64,000 bases of DNA from Phaseolus vulgaris (Eukaryota > Streptophyta > Magnoliopsida > Fabales > Fabaceae): NCBI RefSeq assembly GCF_000499845.2, contig NC_023753.2:21979932-22043931 (forward strand), in the 5' to 3' direction. A program made the translations under genes and the position numbers. This document shows positions 24,839 through 38,500 of this stretch, in pieces. Position 1 is the stretch's first letter, and every line of letters starts with the position of its first letter. The notes under the pieces are model-generated. The model had not been told where the DNA came from and searched no databases. It saw only the letters and a program-made list of their open reading frames with translations.

Positions 24839-27800
24839 ATGGGAATTGCAGTGGCAGGTGTGGATGTGTTGAGTGAAAAAGCGGCGATGATGAGAGAGTC
24901 TCTGCAGAAGAGTCAAACCATCACAGACAACGTTGTCACCATTCTGGGTTCCTTCGACCACCGTCTCTCGGCACTTGAAACCGCCATGCGTCCAACTCAG
25001 GTACCCTTTTTTCCTGTTCTCCATTAAATGGGGGAGGTTTTGAACGGTTTGCTTTGTTCAGCTTCAAAATGGGATTTTGGAAAATGGATTTTGTTGGGTT
25101 GACTTTTCTTTGACCCGAATGCTATGGGGTTTCGTTTTGGGGGGTTCTTCATTTTTTTTCAAGTGGGGATCTGGAGGGTGGTTGAATGTTGGATCTTTTC
25201 ATCTGGGTTTGCAGATTAGAACTCATTCCATTAGGAAGGCTCATGAGAATATTGATAGGACTTTGAAGGCTGCGGAGGTTATTTTGGCTCATTTCGATCA
25301 ATATCGTCAGGTTGGTTTCCTGGTGCTACTTGATTCAACCTCCGTGATCTGTTTCTCGTAATGTAGTTATTTTTTAATGAAGTTACTCTGTTGAATTGAT
25401 GAATTGGAATTACAAAATCAAATTCTCTGTCATTTATCTGAAGGCATGCTTGTTTGTTGCCTGTGTTGCTTCGGTCAATTGTAAATTTGAAGGTCTGACC
25501 CTTGTCTCATTTGGTCAACTTAACTGATTTTTGCATTATGACGTTATTGCAAATGTTGTTTTTATTTAATTGAAAAAACTAATGATTGAGTGCCCAGAGA
25601 AGAGTTGTGTTGTGGAAAACTTTGGAAAATAAAGAAAGGAGTTCACATGACTTCTGTTCATGTTACAGAACATTTATGATGGGGTAACTACTTGTGTAAT
25701 AACTCCAAGAAACAAGACTAAGGATTTTACTTTTGGGATACGATTGCATCAAGGCTCATCCTAAAATCTTATTATGGTCTCAGATGTGCTTTAGTACACA
25801 CAAAAAATCGTCCCTAATTGTCTGTTTTTTTAGCAGATGTAGTTTTGATTGAGGAACTAGGGAAGCAGTTAACTTTAAACTCGAGTTTTGAGACAAACTT
25901 TGGAATCTGAGGATCTTCTCGTAAGTAGAGTAACATAGAGCTTACCCATTGCAATTTTAGCAAGAGACAGGAGGAATATGACTTGGATGTAAAAATGGGA
26001 GAAGATGTGTACTGCATGTTTATAAGATTAAATATCTGGGACCATTACCACAAAATGATGTTAAATTTAATGATATGTTACACACTAGATACATCAGGAT
26101 GGCTAAAAGGAGAAAGCCTTTCATGATTATTTGTGATCACAAACTACCTATTCAACTCAAATATAAGTTGTATCATACGGCTATATATCTAGCCAATGCT
26201 ATCAATTGCGGATTGTAAAGCCAATAATTTGATATATCAAATGTCACATAGGATTGTGCCATATGGTGGAATTTCATAATGGTTGAAATTTATGTGTAAA
26301 ATAATAAGTTCTACGAAAATAAAAATAAAATAACACAAGTTGTTGTTATATCAACTGGAAAGTTCAATTGGATGAAGACCTGTCCAAGATGACAAGAGGA
26401 CGCAAGACATATGCCACCACAACCACAACGATGATAGTGTCCGGGATAGTGGACAGATATGGAATCACAGATTTGAAAAATTCCTGTATGCTATCGTGCT
26501 ATTGTACTTTAGTGCTGCAATAGCATCTATTTAACAACATTGCACCTTGCTATATATTCTGTGGTGCTAAATGTTGGGCTTTAAAGGGACAATAGGAGAA
26601 AAAGGTGGGAGTAATATAAATAAGAATGTTAAGATAGATGCATGACAACACTAGGAAGATATGATACAAAATGTGTATATGAGGAGATGTTGATGTGACA
26701 CAGATTGAGAAAAGGATCATAATAGAATAAGTTAAGGTGTTCTACATGTACAAAGAATGTGACTAGAAGCATTGGTGCGGGTTGGGGAGTAGATTGGATG
26801 GTATTCAGTGCTGTGAAAAAGGGGAGGGGAAAAGGGAGTCGAAGAAGGACACATGAGAATGTTTTTAAGGGGATGACATGATAAATGATATCTCTGAAAA
26901 TTTGGTCTTTGAGCTGAATGACTTCATGTGATCTATGTAGCTGACCTTACCTAGTACAATAAGACTTTTATGGTTGTAGTTGTTGTTTTCTTTTCTCCAC
27001 CAAGTCATGTCTTCTTTTCCTATCTTTATTTATATATTATAGCTGTCTTTTGTTTTAAGCTGAACCTTGGTACTTTAGCAATCTTGGAAGAGGATGTGTA
27101 GAAAAAATTCCATATCCTCTTAAAAAATTGATTTACAGGATGAAACTTCAGGACTTGTCTCCTCCTGTTTTTTTAAAAAATATGTGGTATGCCATTTACA
27201 ATTTTTTGTTCACATTGATCTATTGTACAGGCAGAGGCAAAAATACTTAAAGGGCCACATGAAGACTTGGAAAACTATCTTGAAGCAATTGACAACTTGA
27301 GAAGCAATATTCAGTTTTTTGGCAGTAAGAAGGGTTTTAAGAGCAGTGATGGTATTGTTGTTCATGCTAATAATTTGCTAGCTAAGGCTATTTCAAAGCT
27401 AGAAGATGAGTTTAGGCAGTTATTATTATCTTACAGGTATTTATGTCTGTGCTTAATGTTCTTGTTTTGCCTTGTTTGGTGTAAAAATTATTTGCCTACA
27501 TGAACTCAATAATCATTGATGGTTGTGCCAGATTGTCAAGAAAATGATGCTTCATTAGATAAACCAATCTTTAATGATAAACAAGAACAATTACCTGTGT
27601 AATAGTTGCTTCCTTTGCTGCTAATATCTAAATTTACTGGATGTTTCTCATTTTTATGCTTTATTTACATATGATGTTGAATAAAAACGAACTTTGATGA
27701 GTCTAATGCATTTTGAAGTGTGTTGATACTGTCTGCAGTTCTTAATTATTAGTTACATGGTGGTTTCCTTGATGCTATTTATTTTTGAAATATCCTCAGA

Positions 27801-30800
27801 TTATTTAGGAGTATGATTTTCCTGATAAATGGATATGGTTTCCTTGAGGCATCTGTGGCAATTTGCCTATGAAGTTTGGTTATTTAGTAAATGTGTGATT
27901 CTTTTCTTCATCTGCTTTGAGAAAACTTTATTTATGCTATATTTGTGTTATTATAGCAAACCTGTGGAACCTGAGCGCCTCTTTGACTGCCTTCCAAACT
28001 CAATGCGACCTTCATCAGGATCACCTCACCATGAGGGCGATCCTAGTGGCAAGATACCTTCTAATCACCATCCGGAGTCTCACAATAATAATGCTGATGC
28101 TGTTGTATATACGCCTCCCGCTCTTATACCACCAAGATCTTTGCCGCTGCTACATGATTTAGCTCAGCAAATGGTTGAAGCTGGTCACCAGCAACAGTTA
28201 CTCAAAATATACAGGTAGTGATCACTGTTTACTTGTTTATGACCTTACAGAAGGAAACGTTGAAATCGCCTAGTTATATTATAGACCTCTATATTTGAAA
28301 AGTTGTAATGAAAATGAAAGCTAAAATTTCACCGTGTAAAATTAAAAGCTATTTAGTAAATGTCTAGTGAATTAGGGAAGTGTCTATTGGAGATTGGTTC
28401 CAATTGATTAATTTATATAGGCCTGTTAGAGAATTAAATTGTTCATAGGCCTAACAGTTTTAGATTTTGGGAGAGTTGCCTTATAGATGTTAATGGAGGA
28501 GTCGTTGATTTTATCCATGCAGTTGATTACTCAATTCTCTAGTATACATTGATGTTGGCCAGATGCAATTTGTTTAGTAACTTTTTATGTCTCTATCTTC
28601 TTCCCTCTATAATTCTCTTTTCAATCCTTACTTTTTCTCTCGAGAAGTTGAATTTTTGCTATAGCATTAAAGCAGTAGCATCTCTACCTTGATACAAAAT
28701 TCAGCTACATTAGAGGACAATAAAGGGAAAAAGGAAAGAAAATGTTAAACAAGATAAAATCCAGCAGATTGGAGAAGGGTAGAAGGCTGAATATCTTTAG
28801 TATGTGGTCTTCTTAGGTTTCTAGCTTGTAATTTGATGGGTCAACAATTAGCTTTTTGTTCAAGAATTCTCTGTAACTTGATCATTTTCAGCATTCTGTT
28901 GTCATTATTCTGGTGGGAGTTTCCAGCCACTCATTACCAATAATATCTAGTATTCTCTGTTTTTAAAACTCAACCTTGGTCGGTTTGTGTTACCCATCAT
29001 TGCTGACTGTCAGGGGTTCTTAAGTAAATTTTCTAGGCAAGTTTTTTTTTTTCCTTTTCTAGTGATGCTGGTATGTTTCTGACACATGGGCTGTCCTTTA
29101 TTTCTAGTTCTAAATTTTGTAGGATGCTTTTTAGGAAGAATGATATGGAAGTCATCCCAACATAAAAAATAACTTTTATCTAAGAAAAGCCCTGTCCATG
29201 TGTATCCCAACATGTGTTTGCATATGCTACCATGCTTATATCTTAAGAAAGTGCTTGATAATATGAGGACCTCAATCTATAAGTAATAGATTAAGGCTCT
29301 TATGAATTAATTTGAGGCTGTTTGGGTTGTTATTGGATTGATCCATTATCATTTATTAATCTAGGTGGGGGCACTGTGGGTGACGTCTTCTAGACGCTGA
29401 TCCCTGTAAAAAATGATGACTTCTTCTCTTACTTAGCGCGTAGGTTGTGTGATTAAGAATGAGCGGAGGCAGAGGTAGCTTTATTTTCCAACTTTTGGGT
29501 CAAGACTCTCAGACCTATCTATGGCCCCTGCAGCAGTTAGACTGGCTTGGTACTGCTACTGTCACTCCACTGATTCAAAAGGGTTTCCTTCGGCCTGCCG
29601 CCGATTTAGAGTTTCTACTTATTGCATACGGTCTCGATGGTTCCCCTCTTTACCAATCAGTACATTCCCCTATCTCTAAAGAAAGGGCTGCTTTAGCTCC
29701 TCAATTCGAGAAAGGAAGACTCGTACCTGTTGCTGACTGGGAGTTTCCTATTGTTGCCTATTCTTATGCTTGGATTCTAGAATCTTGTACAGACTAGAAA
29801 TTATGGTCACGTGGTGGTAAGAAAATCATTCCTAGGTCATGAGCTGAGTGTTACATTGCTACCTCTAACCTGTTCTAACCTAGTCTAATTCATGCTCAGA
29901 GCATGGGAGGATTGAAAATAAATTTGACTGGCGTAGAGAAAAATAATTTTGTAGGCTGGCTTTGGCTTAATAAGCAGCATGACTTTTACACCTCTAGGTG
30001 TAGTTCATAAATGTACTTATAATACGCATTTCCAACACTGATAAATGTACTTATTATACTGCCACTACAATATAATTATGGTTGTTACTACAACCGTTGT
30101 CATCATTATTATTATGTAGGGATGCCCGTTCTAATGTATTGGAAGAGAGCCTTCAAAAACTTGGAGTGGAAAAACTCCACAAAGATGATGTTCAAAAGCT
30201 GCAATGGGAGATCTTGGAAGCAAAAATTGGAAACTGGATTCATTTCATGCGTATAGCAGTAAGATGATTGTAGGATTGATGCTATTTTTATTCTCTTCAT
30301 TATTTTTTTAATTTCTTTAAAAAATGTATACACAAACAGGTGAAATTGTTGTTTGCTGGTGAGAGGAAAGTTTGTGATGAGATATTTGAAGGCTTTGATT
30401 CACTCAGTGAACAGAGCTTTGCTGACGTGACCAAAATCAGTGTTTCTATGCTACTCAGTTTTGGAGAAGCAATTGCTAGAAGCAAGAGGTCCCCAGAAAA
30501 GTTATTTGTACTTCTGGACATGTATGAAATAATGCAAGAGCTTCATTCAGAGGTATGGCTTTTGGCATGCAAAATCATTAATCTTGTTACTACCTCTTTG
30601 GTGTATTGGTTTCATAAAACTTATGAGATCAACTTGTAATGTTTTATTTTATATTCATTATTCAGTCATAATTCTCCTTTTATATCATAATAGCTAGTTG
30701 CTGTACATGTCAGTGACTATTCACTTGGATAACTTGTTTGTAGTTTACTTCCCATTGGGCTATGAGGCTAGTAAGGGCCTCAAATTTAATTAATATTATT

Positions 30801-33800
30801 ATTTTAAGAATGTTCTATCATAAATTCCAGGTGTCTGGTGCTTATTGTTTTGTACTTTGAAACTTTCATGTCACGACAATCATGAAATTTGTTTTGATTA
30901 CTGAACTCCTGTCCTTGCACTCTACCTTGTGCTTTAACATTTTTTTGGATGTCTTCACATCTCAGACTGTTTCTATCTTGCGATTGATAAACCTTTGGGG
31001 GCATCTTCTCTTTCCACGTGGATAAATTAGATAGCACGTAGATCTGAGCTGGCTGATCCTCTTTTTGCTTAGAATACCATGAAAGGGAACTTTGGTCTCT
31101 CACATACATGAAATTTTTACACAGAAATTCTTGAATAAAAGTTCTGAACTATAATATAGCTACTTTCACTGCTTTTAACATCAACCAGGAAAAACTTAGT
31201 AAATATAAAAAAATCTCAGACAGGTGCTCCAACCCATGTCTAGAGTCTAATTTATGTCAATTAAAGCATTTTAATTCTCTCCTTAGTGTGCATCCATGTT
31301 AGTGTCATGTGCCACAGTTTTTATTTTCAAGCTCTAACTGATAAGAGGTTAGATTAGTTGCCACCCTAGATATGATATAATATTACAGTAGTGTTACAAT
31401 CTTGTGACAAACTATTATACCTGACAATTTGCAGATTGAAACTCTTTTTAAAGGCGAAGCTTGCTCTGGAATAAGAGAGGCTGCAACTAGTTTGACCAAA
31501 CGTCTTGCACAAACAGCCCAAGAGACCTTCGGAGATTTTGAAGAGGCAGTTGAGAAAGATGCTACGAAGACTGCAGTAACAGATGGAACTGTCCATCCTC
31601 TGACAAGCTATGTTATTAACTATGTGAAATTTTTATTCGAGTAAGTACGGCTATTTTGTTGTCTGATCCAGTTTGACTGGCATACCATGCCACCAAATTG
31701 TTTCTAGCATTTTTTGTTATGTTCACATTGAAAAAGATGTTAGTCATCATTATTTTTTAAAATTTATTTTATATCAGTGGTTTTTGGCTCGTGGAGTTTT
31801 TAGTTCATTTCATCACAATATTTGTATTTTTTAGTTACTGAAATTTATTTAATATTAATTTTTTAACTTCAATTATGAAATATTTAGAATTAGCTTATGT
31901 TATTTTCATAAAATTGAATATTAAAATTTCAAGTTTTTAAAATATCATCTTTTTTTTTTTTTTGCATATAGTAGAATCCAAACAAAGACTTTATAATTTA
32001 AGAAATTTAAAGTGATATAACCAAACAAAACATTTAAAATGAAAGAAATTTAAATAAAGACTATTAAAAAAAATTAAGCATTTCAAATTTTCTAAAATTT
32101 TAAAACTCTCCATCCTAAAACTACCTCAGGAAACTTTGCAATCTCATACTTCTATTTTAAGTTTTTATATTTAAGAGAAATTATTTCTTAAAATTTAGTT
32201 TTCCTGTCGTATTTAAGAAGGGTGATGCTTATACTTGTCCTCTTCTCTGTGTGGGATTTTGTGTACATTTACTCCGGATCTTCATCATAGATCTGATCTT
32301 CACATATTTGATCTGATCAGAATTCTTTAACGTTGCAGCTACCAATCCACCTTGAAGCAACTTTTTCAGGAAATTGAAGGTGGTGATGATTCTTCACAGC
32401 TAGCATCTGTGACAGTGCGAATAATGCAAGCTTTGCAAACTAATTTAGATGGGAAATCAAAGCAGTATAAAGACCTTGGATTGACACATCTTTTTCTCAT
32501 GAACAATATTCATTATATTGTCAGATCGGTTCGAAGGCATGTCTTCAACATGATCAGATTATTAATTTCATTGAATCATATTTTTATCATATTCTGATGG
32601 TTCAAAGTTACTTTTTCTCCTAATCCTCTTGTATTTTAGATCTGAAGCCAAAGATTTACTGGGGGACGATTGGGTACAACGACACAGGAGGATTGTGCAG
32701 CAGCATGCTAATCAATACAAAAGAAATGCCTGGGCAAAGGTGTTTTCTAGTGACCTTACTGACTGTTAAATGTATTGTGGCTTTCTCAGTGCGTGTTTGG
32801 TTAAGTGTTGATAAAATTGATTTTGAAGTGACTTGATTCATTTTTTAATGTTTTTTATTACAAAGGCAAATTTATAATGAAATTCAGTGTAATGGTCGTC
32901 TATGCCAATTATACTGTGAGAACCATGGTATTTCTTCTTCTTACATATTGTTGTACAGTTTTGTTTTCATATTTATGCAATCATTTGGCTAAATCCTCGT
33001 ATGTCATCCTTATTGATTTGTGATTATTTCTGTGGGCACTGCGTCCTAAATTTTGTTTCTTTTCATTGGCAGATTCTTCAGTGCCTGTCTATTCAGGGCC
33101 TTACCTCTTCAGGTGGTGGGAGTGGTACTGTTGGTGGTGATAGTATAACTGGAAGCAGTAGTGGTGCTTCAAGAGCAATTGTTAAAGACCGGTAGCTTTT
33201 CAGCTGCTTATTGTGGACTTTTTTTAGGGAGAGTAATTTCTTTACTTCTTTTGACATGTCTATGTGTACTGTGTGGTCAGGTTTAAGGCATTCAATGTTA
33301 TGTTTGAGGAACTCCATCAGAAACAATCTCAATGGACAGTTCCTGACACCGAGTTGCGAGAGTCTCTCAGGCTTGCAGTTGCTGAAGTCTTGTTGCCTGC
33401 CTATAGATCCTTTGTCAAACGATTTGGGTTTGTTCTCGTTTGGATTCACTTCAAACATTATTATGCCATTTCTATTTATGTAGGGAATTAGTATCATCCA
33501 TGAAGGTGAAAAGTTCTCTTCGTCCCCTTTGAGACAAAAATGCATGTATAATGACATCAAATCCTATTGAAAGAAAAAATATTATAATAATTTGAGATTA
33601 TAGTTATTTTTGCTATCCTTAAAACATGGGGTGAATTGCACTTTATTCCCTTCTAAGTTTTGTGCAAATCAACTTGGTTTGCCAGTTTCAACAGTTCCAG
33701 TGTTTTTGGGTCTTCAAAGGGTTTTGTAATCTTTGTGCACCGAAAGTGTTTAGGATGTAACTTTTAGGGAGGTCAACTGAAATTTATTCTGAAATATATC

Positions 33801-34090
33801 TCAGCCGTTTATATGTGAATCCTCTAGTTTCCCTTCAACTTCCTTACAGTTTTTTCTAGTTACTGATCACTATTTATCCACTCATCTTTGATATGTTTGC
33901 ATTTGATGGCTTATGGCTTTTGTAAGAACATTCATTTTGCAATGATGCATGATCGGGAACATTGTGTTTCAGGCCGTTAGTGGAGAGTGGAAAGAATCCT
34001 CAGAAGTACATCAAATACACTGCAGAAGATTTAGACCGAATGTTGGGTGAATTTTTTGAAGGAAAGAACATGAATGAGACCAAGCGATAA
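24839..34090 (+). CDS. EXO70A1: Exocyst complex subunit EXO70A1-like, 12 exons, 653 aa
   Basis: Exons: 24839-25000, 25215-25310, 27231-27436, 27957-28214, 30120-30258, 30340-30552, 31435-31640, 32339-32536, 32640-32739, 33073-33191, 33281-33427, 33973-34090. All phases agree and give an uninterrupted 653-residue protein (Arabidopsis EXO70A1 is about 638). It starts MGIAVAGVDVLSEKAAMM, an N-terminal coiled-coil region. The C-terminal Exo70 helical-bundle domain runs from about residue 240 to the end, with LGLTHLFLMNNIHYIVRSVR, DDWVQRHRRIVQQHANQYKR and KYTAEDLDRMLGEFFEGK. EXO70 subunits tether secretory vesicles to the plasma membrane and bind PI(4,5)P2 through basic C-terminal residues; the A1 type is the housekeeping plant isoform. 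All introns are GT-AG except intron 8 (32537-32639), which is GC-AG. The Ser/Gly-rich exon 10 end (SSGGGSGTVGGDSITGSSSG) is a variable linker. Confidence 0.96.
29390..29795 (+). other. GC-richer insert in EXO70A1 intron 4, possibly organelle-derived
   Basis: This block has much higher GC than the intron around it and keeps an open frame of 112 codons (29459-29797) with no splice or UTR context. Base composition and phrases such as 'aaagaaagggctgctttagct' remind me of plant mitochondrial intergenic DNA. The frame holds two related stretches (PAADLEFLLIAYG and PVADWEFPIVAYS), so part of it may be an internal duplication. I do not recognise a protein. A nuclear copy of mitochondrial DNA is my first guess, an unrelated repeat the second. 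Confidence 0.3.
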
Positions 34091-35578
34091 AATAATTGGT
34101 AATAAGGTAGATGATGTGGTTTAATTTATCATAATGGTATTTACTATTATGTGGATTGTTTCTTTTCTCACTTGTTATAATTCAGCAGGTTGCATTTGGT
34201 GGCCAAAAAGGAGTTTTCATTTTTGTGTTTTTGGTGTTGCAACAAGTGTGATAAGATGGTGATTTCTCTGTATAGTTTCATTTGATTTGTTCATGAGGTT
34301 GGTCTTCAAAGCAAATGTAAGTGTGATAATAGAATCTCTTGATTTACTTGAGCATTGATTTGTATCTTATGGGACGGCATGTACAAATGATTGTGTGATT
34401 ATTATGAATGAAATTTTGGCAGTCATGATTTTGGGCCAATGCATATGGAGCAAACTAGGGACTTGCTGTGATACTCTACCATCAAATTTGAAACATCATT
34501 TTATTTACATTTTTTTTCAAATTTTGCAGGCTATATAAATGATACGTTGGGAGGTTAGGAAGGGATGGAATAGAAAAAAATAAAATAAAATCCTGGTTTC
34601 TCCTGTTAAAAAATAAAGGCTTTTAAATAAGATTTTAGTATCATCGTAATTTAGTGTTTTTGTTTTATTCTAGTTTCAGCAAGTTTTTCTTTTAGTTTTA
34701 CTCTCTTGATATTTTTAAACGTTTCATTTTTAGTTCTTGTCGTTTAAATACATTAAAAATGTCCTCATGTGCCCGTTAACAAAAAAATGATGTCAATTAT
34801 ATATCATGTCAATTGTCAGAGTTACTAAAATCAAAGAAAATTATAAGGATTAAAAATTAAAGCAAAAAACATGAGCTGAAAAAAGTTACAATCAAATGAT
34901 TGCGGCTAGTATGTATAATTTTAATTTAAACTAAATATAAAATTAAAAAATTAAATGACAAGAACAATCACCCAATAATACAATTTATCACTAAATAATT
35001 TTTGTTGACCCAAACACTATATATTAACAAACACTTTTATTATAACTCATCACCCATGTCATCAATCAAAATTACATGAAAAAAAATAAAAATTATGCAT
35101 TTTTTGAACATGTCAGGAATCTAAACTTAAATAGCGAAAGAACCGTGTTTTTTTATTAAAATAATCATAATTAAATTTATGAGAAATTTTTAAAGTAAAA
35201 AAACTCAACCTTGTTCGTAACTTAATCTAGTTTGACCGGTTTCAATGTAATCGTCATAACATGCAATAGCTCTCTCTACACACGATGAATTGGACAAAGC
35301 TTATGAACTTTAATTGTTTTTGCAATATACTTAAATCTAGACTTTTCTAATTTTCATTATAGGTAAGTGAAAATAATATTATTCATTATTCTTTTTGTTA
35401 TTTAAGATTTTTATGTCATATTAATCAATTAAATAAAAAAGAGGAGAGATGAATTTTATCCGTATTGACGAATTAATTGATTTGTATTATTATATTATTA
35501 TTAGTTTTAATAATGTAATTAGAATTGATTTGAGACGTATATAAGATCATAATAATAATGTAAGAGAGAGAGGGAAGC
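34091..35578. other. EXO70A1 3' UTR and intergenic DNA
   Basis: About 34091-34440 is probably EXO70A1 3' UTR. 34640-34870 has 'ttttagttcttgtcgtttaaat'-type text like a worn end of a TIR repeat. The last ~100 bases before 35579 would be the 5' side of the next gene. No further coding sequence is seen. Confidence 0.4.
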
Positions 35579-38500
35579 ATGGCCACGTTGATGGTTAGAG
35601 TGCCACGAACGGTATATAGCGCGCAACAACGTTCCGTGAAGAATTGGGTTTCTCTTCCGAGAAATTTTGCAATGGCTACTTACTCTGCTGGTAATCTCAT
35701 ACAATAACCATCGCTGAATGCATTTTAAGCTATGGATTCATTTGGCTTTGTTTTCTTGAATTTGAAGGCAGGGAGAGGACTTTCAAAGAATCATTCGATT
35801 ACAGTGCAGCCAAGCAGCGCTACGCCGATGGCATAATTCCTCACATTCTGCATCTGTACTGTATAACCTTTTCACTGCTTCCATCTCTTTCTCTTCTCTT
35901 CCCATCCATTCATTTTAATTCAACACGTCGTTTCATTTCAGGTATGGATCGTGCGCAACGTCTCGCGACTTTGAAATCTATGCTTCTAATGCTTCCTTCG
36001 AGGATCCGCTTATGTGTGCTCGCGGGTCTGCATTTTTTTATTCTTCTTTCTTTCGGTTTTCCCTCCAATACTCACTAAACGCTGGATTTTGATTCACGCG
36101 TACTGCAGGGTGAAACAGATCAAATCAGCGTTCTATTCTCTTCCCAAGGTTTTCTTTGCTTCCTTTTTTCTTCTCTTGCTTTGGATATTCTAAATACAGT
36201 CCTGATCTTCCCGGACCAATGATTGCCTCAAAATCTTTATATGTTACAGAACATCAGGTTAAATTTCTCAGTAAGTACTTATAGAAAAAGATAATAAGAA
36301 CTCCGATCAATTAAAATCAACTCTTGCACTTTAGCTTTTATAGAAACTATGTCATTTAATTTTTCTGAATGATAGGATAGGAGGATAAGTTGATTTTCAC
36401 TTATAAGCAAAAATTTAGTTCTCGTCATATTTGTCAAAAGATATACAAATTTCTGTTCAAGATATAACAGTTTCTGAATAGTTGGTTGTAATGAATGTAC
36501 CATTTACCGGTAATAAATTAGAGTCCATTCTAGCTTTTATTTGATAATTCTTGCACTGACTGAAAGGACAATACAAAGAGTATCATGTATAAATTGTTAT
36601 ATAATGGAATACTTCCTGCTTGCAAGCTGTTCTAACCCTGTTATCTTTCTGTTGACATTGTGTCACCAAAATATGAGTAACAGTGATAAGCCTTGAGCTT
36701 CTAATGTTAGTGGATCATCAAGCATGTGATAGAAGTAATTTAACAGGAAGAAATGCCTTTCCTTTTTGTTCTTTAGAGTGGAAGAAGTTTTTTTATATTA
36801 GAAGCAAATTAGTTATCCTACAATGGCTTGTTTAATAGTAGTATTAGATAAAATTTATCTCGTTTCAGTCCTTTTCTTAATGTTGAGTTAATTTCCAAAC
36901 TCTATTTGTCTGCATATATCTCAGTTTTTTAAGGAATCAAAGATTGTGGAATACAGTATCAAAGAAAATATGGTCTCACCAGGAAAAGGAGAGGTTAGTA
37001 AATCTGGTGACTCAATTTATATAGTATATGTAGCACTTCAATCTTTTGTTTTGTTTAAAAGTTCAAGTGCATGCTTGATCTCTTACTGGATGATCCAAAA
37101 TGATGGATGTTGTGTACAGATATTAATTGACAATAAGCAATACTATAAATTCTTGGGGAGGAGTATAAACATGGTATCGCTAATCAAGTTGTATATCGAA
37201 GAGGGTAAAGTCGTTCGCCATGAGGACTGGTATGTATTAATCTACTGAACACTCTGTTTTCTGCTTTCCTTAAAAAAAATCAATTTGACATTTTAAGATT
37301 ACTTAGGACTCCTTACTTTTAATTTAATAGTACTAGAAATATTTGCAACTTATCCTATATTGTCGAAGAGTAATATTTTTGCCACTGAAGAGAACACATG
37401 GAGTGAATGTTGAATAGAAGATTGTTTTGTAATTTATAGATAATCTTGCGCATCTATTCAATTAGCCATAACACAACATTCATATCATGCTACCACTATG
37501 TGCTCGTATATATACACTTGCATCTACAATTCTGCATGTGCATGAAGAGAGGGAGCATGTTTTTTCATACAAATTGATAAATGGTGGTTTCAAGTAACTG
37601 TAGAAGTTATTATAATTTAGTGCTCGTCCCAAAGATATAAACTAATAGTGGTCCCTGAAGAAGTAAACATTTTTATGTCAGGTTCTTCGATTTTTTTTTT
37701 TGGATTAAGGTTAGTAATACTATACTTTAATATGAACACGATGAGTTTATAGCTGAGTAAGTGAGTGCAGTTAAAATTTAGAAGAGAATTAGTTCCTTTG
37801 AAGTAGAAGGAATGGTTAAAAATATCTGATAGGGCTGAACACAGAAAAAAATTACAAAAGAATTTGAAGTAGATAAAAAAAATGGGCGCCTATAAATTCT
37901 TTACTTTTATAACCAGGGATTATACTGAAAACTGAAATTAGTTTGATTTAAAAATCAAATATTCATTTGAACATAATTTTTATTATTGGATTGGAATTAT
38001 TTAATTTTGCAAGGATACTCATTTAACGAATCCTTACATAAAATTGTAAATTTTAAATAATAAATTGAAGGCAAGTGAGATAGAGTAAGAGTGTATTGAT
38101 AGCAACCTCTAATGGTTATTATATATGCATAATTTTACTGTTTAATTTTATAATTATAAGGATGGAAAAGTAATTTAACCCTCCCTTATCCTTGTGAATC
38201 AAAGAAAATAAATTATTGTCTTTCCTTCACTCCATTAAAATCTATCTTTTCCTTAATTTTTCAATCAAACATGATGTTTAATTAAAATTTCTTCCTTCCT
38301 TCCCTTTCTTCTCTCCTCTATTAAAATCTCTTCCTTTCCGTCTCAATTTGTTTTGCATTGATTATTTTTATTACCGAAATATCTTTAATTATTTTATATT
38401 TTCAGTCAATAAACAACCATTGTTGTAAATTAATAAGATAATGTCTCTTTTATGATGGGAAAGATGGAAAAATATTTCTAAAATAACACACTAACTTTTT

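Noticed and set aside
29459..29797. 112-codon frame as a nested gene in EXO70A1 intron 4
   Set aside because: No recognisable domain and no transcript signals; more likely a fragment of inserted DNA.
32529..32544. Canonical GT donors for EXO70A1 intron 8
   Set aside because: Both available GT sites join to exon 9 with an immediate TGA; only the GC donor keeps the conserved protein.
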